A DNA stretch of 64,000 bases from contig JAOEIQ010000001.1 of NCBI GenBank assembly GCA_026162565.1, positions 372,001-436,000 on the forward strand. Reading direction: 5' to 3'. This DNA comes from Flavobacteriaceae bacterium NBU2973. GTDB taxonomy: Bacteria > Bacteroidota > Bacteroidia > Flavobacteriales > Flavobacteriaceae. A program made the position numbers and the translations under genes. This document shows, piece after piece, positions 37,676-44,872 of the stretch; positions within the stretch are counted from its first letter, which is position 1, and every line of letters starts with the position of its first letter. The notes beneath the pieces are model-generated. The model did no database searches and was not told the DNA's origin. It worked only from the letters and a program-made list of their open reading frames with translations.

Positions 37676-38086
37676 TTAGTATTGAATTCAGTTTTACAGT
37701 CTTCACATTGATATTTATAACGTGTATGAAATGGTAAAGTTCCGGATATAAAGCCAATAAGAAAAGCGAAAAACGATTTAAAATCGTTAATTGTAGAAAA
37801 TAAGTGCACTTTTTTACTACTTACAGTTTGGGCAATGTATCGCATTCCCATCATCATCCAGAGCATATTCTTGAATCGTACTTAAAATATGTTGCGCTTT
37901 CATAGCGTCTTCTGATAAGACTTTTAGTTTTATACCTCCAATAGCGTTACTAACTAAAGGGTCTGTGTCAATAGTAAAATTATCGAACAAGAAAACTTTA
38001 ATGCCTTCACTCTCTAACCGCCCTTTTATAATTTGAGCCTCTGTTGAATACTGATATTTAGCTATAGTTTTAAACTTGTTGCTCAT
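37672..38086 (-). pseudogene. DUF2007 zinc-ribbon protein gene split by a frameshift
   Basis: The first frame (38086 down to 37817, 89 residues) is a DUF2007 domain: YQYSTEAQIIKGRLESEGIK and DTDPLVSNAIGGIKLKVLS, ending at HCPNCK then TAG TAA. In the +1 frame the protein carries on from 37816 as SSKKVHLFSTINDFKSFFAF, a membrane segment, and KYQCEDCKTEFNTK, with stop overlapping the bioD ATG. Together they make the usual full-length family protein: DUF2007 domain, then a zinc ribbon made of CPNC and CEDC with a membrane segment between. One base of difference near 37817-37823 (TGTAAGTAG on the minus strand) separates the halves. It is either a recent mutation, a sequencing error or an unusual recoding site. 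Confidence 0.75.
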
Positions 38087-38095
38087 GTAATTTAT

Positions 38096-39232
38096 TTACC
38101 TTACAAAAGTAGTAAGTAGCTCTAATACTTTTGTTATGTCTTGAGAAGAATTGTAACTATGAAGGCAAAAACGTAAGCGCTCATATCCTTTAGGAACAGT
38201 TGGTGATATAATAGGTTTTACATCGAAACCATGTTCTTGTATTTTTTTTGCGATTTGTTTTACATGGTTGTTTCCAGAAATAACACAACAGTGAATAGCT
38301 GAATTACTATCTATAAATTTTGAATCTATTTGAAGCCTTTTCAATTCTGATTTAAAATGCGTTATATTTTTATGTAAACTGTCAATAGCATGAGTCTGCA
38401 ATAACTCCTCGTAAGCAGAATTAATAGTAGCCAAACTATGAGGTGGTAATCCTGTTGTGTAGATAAACGAGCGAGAAAAATTAATGAGGTAAGTTTTTAA
38501 ACTATTACTACCTAAAATTGCTGCTCCATGACAACCTAAAGCTTTACCAAAAGTTACGATTCGTGCAAATATTTGGTCTTCAATTTTTAGATTTTGAGTT
38601 ATGCCACAACCATTGTTTCCAAAAACACCAACTGCATGTGCTTCGTCTATAATTAGATTGGCGTTATGTGTTTTACAAATTTTTGAAAGCTCTATCAAAT
38701 CAGGAGAGTCGCCATCCATAGAAAAAACAGATTCTGTAACTACATAAATTTCATTTTTATCATGCTGAACACGTTTCAATATCTCATCTAAATCTCTTAA
38801 ATCATTATGCTTAAACTTATACGATTTAGCATGACTCATAGAAATGCCATCGCGAATGGAGGCATGAATTAACTCATCATAAAGTATAATATCATTGCGC
38901 TGAGGTACGCTAGAGAAAAATCCAATATTAGCATCGTAACCAGAATTAAAAACTACAGCAGTTTCTGAATTATGAAATTTACAAAGCGTTATTTCTACAT
39001 CTTGATATAAAGCATGATTTCCAGACAGTAAACGAGAACCTGTAGCGCCATTTTGAATATAGTTTCCCTCAACAAGTAGATTATGAGCCTTATCAAAAAT
39101 GGTTTTAGACTTTGCAAACCCTAAATAATCGTTGGATGAAAAATCTACTAGATTTTGGTTTAAACCAAGTTGTCGAAATGCATTATTTACCTGCCGCTCG
39201 TTTAATTTTTGTAGTAGTTTTTTTGGAAACAT
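38096..39232 (-). CDS. bioF: 8-amino-7-oxononanoate synthase with a repeat-encoded segment
   Basis: BioF condenses pimeloyl thioester and alanine to KAPA. The 378-residue PLP enzyme has FSSNDYLGFA (31-40), SGYDANIGFF (97-106), the cofactor Asp in NLIIDEAHAVGVFG (192-205) and the pyridoxal lysine K230 in IVTFGKALGCHGA. Residues 149-159 (DEILKRVQHDK), between HNDL and VVTESVFSMDGD, are encoded by a sequence matching the local REP-like repeat, and this loop appears slightly longer than in E. coli BioF. It is the first gene of the bioF-DUF2007-bioD-(GIY-YIG)-bioA unit. Its promoter box is so close that the mRNA may be leaderless. Confidence 0.96.
   Translation of the reverse strand: MFPKKLLQKLNERQVNNAFRQLGLNQNLVDFSSNDYLGFAKSKTIFDKAHNLLVEGNYIQNGATGSRLLSGNHALYQDVEITLCKFHNSETAVVFNSGYDANIGFFSSVPQRNDIILYDELIHASIRDGISMSHAKSYKFKHNDLRDLDEILKRVQHDKNEIYVVTESVFSMDGDSPDLIELSKICKTHNANLIIDEAHAVGVFGNNGCGITQNLKIEDQIFARIVTFGKALGCHGAAILGSNSLKTYLINFSRSFIYTTGLPPHSLATINSAYEELLQTHAIDSLHKNITHFKSELKRLQIDSKFIDSNSAIHCCVISGNNHVKQIAKKIQEHGFDVKPIISPTVPKGYERLRFCLHSYNSSQDITKVLELLTTFVR
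38760..38788. repeat. REP-like repeat in frame inside bioF
   Basis: TCATGCTGAAC (38760-38770) followed by ACGTTTCAATATCTCATC (38771-38788) matches the family form TCATnCTGAAC..GTTTCAGnATCTCAT at all but one base, in the same orientation as the copies at 36574 and 36674. It is read in frame by bioF as residues 149-159. Confidence 0.75.
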
Positions 39233-39236
39233 ATAT

Positions 39237-39268
39237 CAAAGATAGTTAAGACCTGTCAGGTTTTCAAA
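39237..39268 (-). promoter_or_regulatory. Promoter TTTG-N20-TATCTTTG for bioF
   Basis: The -7 box TATCTTTG (39244-39237) ends four bases before the bioF ATG, so transcription should start at or next to the start codon. A TTTG (39268-39265) lies 20 bases upstream, at the centre of the palindrome at 39249-39281. Confidence 0.55.
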
Positions 39269-39281
39269 ACCTAACAGGTCT
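39249..39281. repeat. Near-perfect 16-bp palindrome upstream of bioF
   Basis: AGACCTGTCAGGTTTT (39249-39264) and AAAACCTAACAGGTCT (39266-39281) pair around one C with a single mismatch. It lies between divergent genes and has no T-run, so it is not a normal terminator; from memory it resembles a repeat common in flavobacterial genomes. Confidence 0.75.
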
Positions 39282-39311
39282 ATATTTAAAATTACTCTTT
39301 TTTAATAAAAA

Positions 39312-39361
39312 ATTATTGTTTATCAATAATTTTTATATATTTGTTATCGTTAAACAATAAT
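39312..39361 (+). promoter_or_regulatory. Promoter and putative operator of the DUF2975-HTH module
   Basis: ATTATTGTTTA (39312-39322) and TAAACAATAAT (39351-39361) are exact inverted arms around the -7 box TATATTTG (39336-39343). Inside them the motif TTATCnnTAA occurs twice (39320-39329 and 39344-39353), 24 bases apart. This is a likely binding site for the HTH protein encoded by the third gene. Confidence 0.6.
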
Positions 39362-39364
39362 AAA

Positions 39365-39886
39365 ATGAAAGCAAAACAAGTTTTAAATACGATGAAAATT
39401 GTTTCATGGATAGTTTTTGTTGGCTTATGTATTAGAGCTGGATCTTTAATCGTATCATATTTTATAAGTGTTTTTGTAAATAAAGCTGCAATTACCAATT
39501 TATTTTTAGGATTAGATTTATCGCGACTATATGAGTATAGCATAACGCATTACAATTCAATTATGTTGTTAGTAATAGTTTTAGCCATATTAAAAGCATA
39601 TATGTTTTTTTTAGTATTAAAATTATTTGCTAAACTAAATTTGGATAAACCTTTCACTTTCGTAGCAGCTCATTCAATAACAAAAATCAGCTTTGTGTCT
39701 TTACTTATTGGAGCTATTACAATAATTGCAAATGGCTACAATTTGTGGTTAATAAAACAGGTGTTTTTTCCTGTAGTCATAACTGAAGGAAAAGCTTATT
39801 TGTTTTTAGGAGCAATCATTTTGATTGTTGCTTTTATTTTTAGACGTGGCATTGAAATTCAAGAAGAAAACGAATTAACTATATAA
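39365..39886 (+). CDS. DUF2975 membrane protein, first copy
   Basis: A 173-residue inner-membrane protein with four hydrophobic segments (about residues 10-38, 62-85, 105-125 and 140-160), the DUF2975 layout. The ATG at 39365 is preferred to a TTG at 39341 that lies inside the operator. The C-terminus RRGIEIQEENELTI matches that of the next gene. DUF2975 proteins are typically encoded with a YozG-like HTH regulator, as here, and their role is unknown. Confidence 0.88.
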   Translation: MKAKQVLNTMKIVSWIVFVGLCIRAGSLIVSYFISVFVNKAAITNLFLGLDLSRLYEYSITHYNSIMLLVIVLAILKAYMFFLVLKLFAKLNLDKPFTFVAAHSITKISFVSLLIGAITIIANGYNLWLIKQVFFPVVITEGKAYLFLGAIILIVAFIFRRGIEIQEENELTI

Positions 39887-39888
39887 TT

Positions 39889-40413
39889 ATGAAAAACAAC
39901 ATAAAAACGTTGACTATTATTACTTGGGTTGTTTTATTATCTACAATTTCAGTTTTATTAAATGATATGCGCGAGTTTGATTTTAATCAGTTTAAAGAGT
40001 TTCAAAACTGGGCAAGTACAGCTGGTAAAAACGAATCATGGTTTAATTCAAAAAATGCTATTCAATGGAGTTATTATGTAATTAGCGCTGGCTTGTTTTT
40101 CTTGAGTGGCTATCTTATCTATGGATTTTCCTATTTTTTATCAATTCTGAAAGAAGTTGAGAATGAAAACTATTTCAGTGATAATACTATTGAATACTTT
40201 AAAAAAATTGGCACTATTTTTATTCAATATACTATTAGTATCTTGGTTTTAAGATTTCTTTTAGCGGCAATTAATAAGTCTACATTTAACTTTTTTAATG
40301 AATTAAAAGCAGAATTTACTTTTTTAATTCCAGCAGGATTAGCTTTTTACATACTAGCAGACATTTTTAAACGCGCAAAAGAAGCCAAAGAGGAAAACGA
40401 TTTAACGATATAA
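39889..40413 (+). CDS. DUF2975 membrane protein, second copy
   Basis: A 174-residue paralogue of the preceding protein, starting two bases after its stop. It has four hydrophobic segments and the same ending (KRAKEAKEENDLTI against GIEIQEENELTI). The first periplasmic loop is longer and polar (EFDFNQFKEFQNWASTAGKN). Two DUF2975 genes in a row suggest a hetero-oligomeric membrane complex; that is inference. Confidence 0.85.
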   Translation: MKNNIKTLTIITWVVLLSTISVLLNDMREFDFNQFKEFQNWASTAGKNESWFNSKNAIQWSYYVISAGLFFLSGYLIYGFSYFLSILKEVENENYFSDNTIEYFKKIGTIFIQYTISILVLRFLLAAINKSTFNFFNELKAEFTFLIPAGLAFYILADIFKRAKEAKEENDLTI

Positions 40414-40415
40414 TT

Positions 40416-40622
40416 ATGCCAATAGTAGTAAATCTTGATGTGATGCTAGCCAAGCGTAAAATGAAAAGTAAAGACTTGGCAGAAGCTATTGGTATAACAA
40501 CCGCAAATCTATCTATTCTAAAATCTGGTAAAGCAAAAGCGATTCGTTTTTCAACATTAGAAGCCATTTGTAAAGCGCTGGACTGCCAACCCAATGATTT
40601 ATTAGAATATGTAGAAGATTAA
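40416..40622 (+). CDS. Cro/C1-type HTH regulator (YozG-like)
   Basis: A 68-residue DNA-binding protein made only of a helix-turn-helix domain: KMKSKDLAEAIGITTANLSI then LKSGKAKAIRFSTLEAICKA and CQPNDLLEYVED. This is the YozG/XRE type that pairs with DUF2975. It begins two bases after the second DUF2975 gene and is the last of the three-gene unit. It probably controls its own operon through the inverted site at 39312-39361. It ends one base before the converging dinB stop. Confidence 0.92.
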   Translation: MPIVVNLDVMLAKRKMKSKDLAEAIGITTANLSILKSGKAKAIRFSTLEAICKALDCQPNDLLEYVED

Positions 40623-41843
40623 CTACAGTCTCCTATTAGCCAGTAAAGGAGGTGGCTCACCAGTAAACGGATTCCATCTGCTAATGGTTTTAGCATCCAT
40701 ACCTGCAGCACTAATTACTGCTCTGTCGCCATAACGTTCGCGCATTGTATCGATTGCGTTACTTAAGTTTATATGCTTTTCGTTGTCTTCAAATAAGTTA
40801 ATCTGGTGACCACCTTCGACCAAATGGCTAAATTTTACACCAACTAAACGCACTAATAATCGTCTGTTATATAATTTTTTAAATAAATCCATCACTACAG
40901 GAATAATGCTGTGATCCATAGCACTATATGCAATGCGCTGCTGTTGTGTGTACGTTTGAAAATCTGAATACCTAATTTTAAATGTTACACAAGCGGTTAA
41001 CTTATTACCACGACGCAGCTGGTAAGCTAGATTTTCTGCCATCGCCAGAATAATGCTCTTAAGCTTATTGACATCTGTTGTGTCGCGATTAAACGTACGC
41101 TCTGTCGAGATGGATTTACGTTCGTGATATTGTATTACAGGACTGTTATCGATGCCATTGGCTTTTTTCCAGATACTCAACCCATTTTTACCAAGTACTT
41201 TCTGCATGAGTTCCATTGGCATTTCTTGAACGGTTTTAATTTGTTTTACACCTAAATCACAAAGCGACTTATAAGTCATTTCTCCTACCATAGGAATTTT
41301 TCTAACAGATAAAGGTGCTAAAAATGGTTTTTCTGTGCCTTTTATAATCTGTATTTGATTGTTAGGCTTCGCCTCACCTGTGGCAATTTTAGAAACGGTT
41401 TTATTAATGGATAGACCAAACGAAATAGGTAAACCAGTTTCTTTTATAATACGTTGGCGTAACTCTGAAGCCAATTTGTGGCAGCCAAAAAACTTATCCA
41501 TTCCTGTTAAATCTATGTAAAACTCATCAATAGAAGTTTTTTCGTAAAGCGGAACGCTTTCCTTTATAACATCAGTAACATCTTTTGAAAAGTTGGTGTA
41601 TGTACCAGAATTACCTCGTAATACAATAGCTTCTGGGCAGAGTTGTTTGGCCATACGCATTGGCATAGCAGAGTGAATACCAAACCTACGAGCTTCGTAA
41701 CTACAAGAAGCTACAACACCACGATCAGAATTACCTCCAATGAGTATTGGTTTGCCTATGAGCCTGCTATCTAACAAACGCTCGCAGGAGACAAAAAAAG
41801 TATCTAAATCCATATGTACTATGGCTCTATTATTGTCTGGCAT
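40623..41843 (-). CDS. dinB: Y-family DNA polymerase IV
   Basis: A 406-residue translesion polymerase. Catalytic motifs are intact: VHMDLDTFFVSCE at residues 9-21, with the metal-binding Asp residues, and KTSIDEFYIDLTG near residue 102. The steric and finger region CSYEARRFGIHSAMPM is typical, and a little-finger domain follows from about residue 240. The C-terminus (FTGEPPPLLANRRL) has no clear beta-clamp motif. Its start lies 14 bases inside the dnaE-like gene, so the two polymerases are made together, as in mutasome cassettes. Confidence 0.95.
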   Translation of the reverse strand: MPDNNRAIVHMDLDTFFVSCERLLDSRLIGKPILIGGNSDRGVVASCSYEARRFGIHSAMPMRMAKQLCPEAIVLRGNSGTYTNFSKDVTDVIKESVPLYEKTSIDEFYIDLTGMDKFFGCHKLASELRQRIIKETGLPISFGLSINKTVSKIATGEAKPNNQIQIIKGTEKPFLAPLSVRKIPMVGEMTYKSLCDLGVKQIKTVQEMPMELMQKVLGKNGLSIWKKANGIDNSPVIQYHERKSISTERTFNRDTTDVNKLKSIILAMAENLAYQLRRGNKLTACVTFKIRYSDFQTYTQQQRIAYSAMDHSIIPVVMDLFKKLYNRRLLVRLVGVKFSHLVEGGHQINLFEDNEKHINLSNAIDTMRERYGDRAVISAAGMDAKTISRWNPFTGEPPPLLANRRL

Positions 41844-44814
41844 ATCGTTCGGCTTTTTTTATATCGCTATAACGAGGGTCTTCGACAACTGCGAGCTTTT
41901 TCATAGATATAACTTGAATGTTGGTACAATCAAACTCTACTAAAACCTTACCTGTAATGCTGTATATACCTTTTCCTCTAAACGGAAATTTAACAGCGAT
42001 GGTTGGAAAGTGTACAGTATCAATAAAATCGCCATCACGATCTAGGAAGGTTCCAAAATTCATGCGTTTACCATTACTAGTACTTGTGTTTTTTGTAGTA
42101 ACTAGATAGCCTTCTATAGTAATTACTTTATTTTCACATAGTAATAAATGTTTAGCACGTAATGTGTTTTTAGAAGGATTTTTTAGTAAGTAAAAAGGGT
42201 TGCATAACGGAAACCCCAATAATTCTAACTCGTCAAAAGCATTTTCTAAATCTGTACTTGGTAGTTCTGGTGTTTGGTAATTAATACGTTCGGTTTTAAA
42301 CAGTGTAACAATATAATCTTCTACAACCGTTTTACTAATTTTTAAATGGGCTTGCCAGAGGAGTTCACGTTTATTAATACCTGTAAACCTAAAGGCATTT
42401 ATTTTTATTAAAATACTAATTTGTTCTACAGATATTGGGACGCGTTCTATAAAATCGTCTAAACTTTTAAATGTACCATACTGTTTGCGCTCAATTAATA
42501 ATTTTTTGATGGTTTTGGATTCAATAGCATGTAAAAACATGAAGCCTAAATAAATAGTGTCCCCTTTTATTGTGGCTTTATAATGGCTTTTATTAATGCA
42601 AGGTGCTTCGATAATGCCTCCATGCATGCGTGCTTCGTGCACATAAAGTTCGGTTTGGTAAAAGCCACCAAAATTGTTAATAGTAGCGACCATATATTCC
42701 AGAGGATAATAGGCTTTTAAAAATAGACTTTGATAACTCTCTACAGCATACGATGCCGAATGACCTTTGGCAAAGGCATAACCTGCAAAACTTTCGATTT
42801 GTCGCCATATATTTGCTGTAAGCGATGCTGGTTTGCCATCGTTTTTACAATTATCAAAAAATTGCTGTTTTACTTTTAAAAACTCATCACGAGAGCGAAA
42901 TTTTCCAGACATGCCTCTACGCAACATATCTGCTTCGCCTAGTGTTAAACCTCCAAAATAGTGCGCTACTTTAATCACGTCTTCTTGATAGACCATTACG
43001 CCAAAAGTTTCTGGCATAATTTTAAGTAAAACAGGATGTGCATCGTTTCTGCGTTCTGGAAATCGATAACGCATAATATATTCGCGCATCATACCAGATT
43101 TTGCCACACCAGGACGAATAACAGAGCTCGCAGCGACCAATCCTAAATAATTATCGACTTGCAATTTTTTAAGTAGCATGCGCATAGCAGGCGACTCAAC
43201 ATAAAAGCAGCCAATTGCTTTGGCATTTCGCAATAAGTATTTAATACGCTTGTCTTGTTTAAAACGTTTAATGTCGTGTATATCTATAGGTGGTTTTTTG
43301 GGATTGTTATATTTTACAATATCCACGGTGTCTTTAATTTTTCCTAAACCTCGTTGGCTTAAAATATCAAACTTATAGAGGCCGATATCTTCTGCAACAA
43401 CCATATCAAACTGTGTGGTGGGAAATCCTTTGGGAGGCATAAAAGTAGCACCATAATAGTGAACAGGTTTTTCTGAAATAATAATGCCTCCTGCATGAAT
43501 ACCTAAATAGTTAGGAAATCCTTGTATATATGTACTGTAGTTTATTACTAACTGTGATAATTTATCAAGTGCCTCAAAATTATATTTACCAGTTGTTAGT
43601 ATATCGATTTCACTTTTTGGTAAGCCAAAAACTTTGCCTAACTCTCTAACAGATGCTCTAAATTTAAAGGTATTGTAAACTGTTATGAGTGCTGTGTTTT
43701 TAAATGTTTTAAATATAAATTGTGTAATATCATCGCGATCTTGCCATGAAAAGTCGATGTCGAAATCAGGTGGATTTTTTCTAAAAATATTGATGAAACG
43801 CTCAAAATAAAGGTCTAGTTCAACAGGATCTACATCTGTAATACGAAGTAAATAAGAAATAATACTATTGGCACCACTACCTCTGCCTACATAAAAATAG
43901 TCTTTGCTTCTAGCATATTTTAAGATTTTCCAATTAATCAAAAAGTAAGAAACGAAGCCTTTTTGCTTTATAATATCAAGCTCTTTTTCAATGCGATTGT
44001 AGATTTGCTGTTTGGGATTTTTATAACGATACTTAAGACCATCGTATGTGAGTTTTTTTAATAAGCGATAGTCTAAATTTTCATTATTGGTATACGACTT
44101 TTGATTATTTGGTACGCTTTGACTAAAATCAAAATCTATAGAGCAACCCTCTAGAAGCTGTTTGGTATTTTCAATAATTTTTGGGAACTCTTCATAATGT
44201 GCTAATAATTCTTGATTAGGCAACATAACATCCGCTTCATTGGCTTGTTCTGTTAATGGTAGTTTGCTTAATAGTGTATTATTATCGACAGCACGAAGTA
44301 AGCGATGTGTGTTAAAATCTTTTTTATGTTTAAACGATACTGTTTGTAGTATTACTAATTTATTGGGCGATTTAGCCCATTTAGAAAATTTTAGATGATT
44401 AACATCTTTAGGTTTAACACCTAAAAATTCGTTGCTTTTTAAGTTGTAGTCCTTACCTTTTATAAATGGATATATCACAAAACAATCATTTATTACAGTA
44501 TCTGGTTTTTCCGGAATTGCTATTGTTTGTTCGTGTAAAAATTGAGAGAGATACGCATTAATATTTTTAAAACCAGTATTATTTTTTGCAATTAAAATAA
44601 ATTGCTGTTGTGCACCGTTTCTAAAATCTACACCTAGTATAGGCTTGATGCTATATTTACTTGATAACCTTACAAAATCTAGACATGCCGATGTGTTATT
44701 AATATCTGTAAGTGCTAATGTTTGTATACCACGCAGCTTAGCCAACTCAAGAAGGTCTCTTGGCTTAATGGTACCATAGCGCAAACTATAATATGTGTGG
44801 CAATTAATATACAT
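41830..44814 (-). CDS. dnaE2: Short error-prone-type DNA polymerase III alpha subunit (DnaE2-like)
   Basis: A 994-residue C-family polymerase, far shorter than replicative DnaE of this phylum (about 1450). The palm is intact: YVGRGSGANSIISYLLRITD near residue 313 and the catalytic aspartates in PPDFDIDFSWQDRDDI near residue 350. The N-terminal PHP domain begins INCHTYYSLRYG, where the first His of the HxH metal motif is Asn, so the PHP site is probably inactive. An OB-fold (VITIEGYLVTTKNTS) follows near residue 905. Companion of dinB, with a 14-base overlap, and divergent from a LexA-like repressor; a DNA-damage-induced translesion role is inferred. Confidence 0.92.
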   Translation of the reverse strand: MYINCHTYYSLRYGTIKPRDLLELAKLRGIQTLALTDINNTSACLDFVRLSSKYSIKPILGVDFRNGAQQQFILIAKNNTGFKNINAYLSQFLHEQTIAIPEKPDTVINDCFVIYPFIKGKDYNLKSNEFLGVKPKDVNHLKFSKWAKSPNKLVILQTVSFKHKKDFNTHRLLRAVDNNTLLSKLPLTEQANEADVMLPNQELLAHYEEFPKIIENTKQLLEGCSIDFDFSQSVPNNQKSYTNNENLDYRLLKKLTYDGLKYRYKNPKQQIYNRIEKELDIIKQKGFVSYFLINWKILKYARSKDYFYVGRGSGANSIISYLLRITDVDPVELDLYFERFINIFRKNPPDFDIDFSWQDRDDITQFIFKTFKNTALITVYNTFKFRASVRELGKVFGLPKSEIDILTTGKYNFEALDKLSQLVINYSTYIQGFPNYLGIHAGGIIISEKPVHYYGATFMPPKGFPTTQFDMVVAEDIGLYKFDILSQRGLGKIKDTVDIVKYNNPKKPPIDIHDIKRFKQDKRIKYLLRNAKAIGCFYVESPAMRMLLKKLQVDNYLGLVAASSVIRPGVAKSGMMREYIMRYRFPERRNDAHPVLLKIMPETFGVMVYQEDVIKVAHYFGGLTLGEADMLRRGMSGKFRSRDEFLKVKQQFFDNCKNDGKPASLTANIWRQIESFAGYAFAKGHSASYAVESYQSLFLKAYYPLEYMVATINNFGGFYQTELYVHEARMHGGIIEAPCINKSHYKATIKGDTIYLGFMFLHAIESKTIKKLLIERKQYGTFKSLDDFIERVPISVEQISILIKINAFRFTGINKRELLWQAHLKISKTVVEDYIVTLFKTERINYQTPELPSTDLENAFDELELLGFPLCNPFYLLKNPSKNTLRAKHLLLCENKVITIEGYLVTTKNTSTSNGKRMNFGTFLDRDGDFIDTVHFPTIAVKFPFRGKGIYSITGKVLVEFDCTNIQVISMKKLAVVEDPRYSDIKKAERYARQ

Positions 44815-44825
44815 AGTAAGACTTG

Positions 44826-44833
44826 CAAATTTA
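44826..44833 (-). promoter_or_regulatory. -7 promoter box TAAATTTG for dnaE2-dinB
   Basis: Exact TAnnTTTG on the minus strand, 11 bases before the dnaE2 ATG, implying a leader of only a few bases. Confidence 0.6.
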
Positions 44834-44870
44834 GCTACTATTTGTAGTTTTTATTGCTTATATTTGTAGC
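44834..44870. promoter_or_regulatory. Putative LexA-like operator between dnaE2 and the S24 repressor
   Basis: TATTTGTAG occurs twice (44839-44847 and 44861-44869) with a 22-base period, about two helical turns. The outermost bases form inverted GCTAC (44834-44838) and GTAGC (44866-44870). The region lies between and over the two opposed -7 boxes, where a repressor would block both. Confidence 0.55.
44859..44866 (+). promoter_or_regulatory. -7 promoter box TATATTTG for the S24 repressor
   Basis: Exact TAnnTTTG match, six bases before the ATG at 44873, so the transcript is probably leaderless or nearly so. The second TATTTGTAG motif overlaps this box. Confidence 0.6.
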
Positions 44871-44872
44871 AA

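Noticed and set aside
37817-37835. A C-CCA-AAC slippery heptamer in the correct phase near the end of the DUF2007 first frame, suggesting programmed -1 frameshifting
   Set aside because: A -1 shift there runs into TAA one codon later; the downstream half lies in the +1 frame, so this site does not explain the split.
39249-39281. Palindrome upstream of bioF as a transcription terminator
   Set aside because: It has no T-run and lies between divergent genes, where no transcript needs to end.
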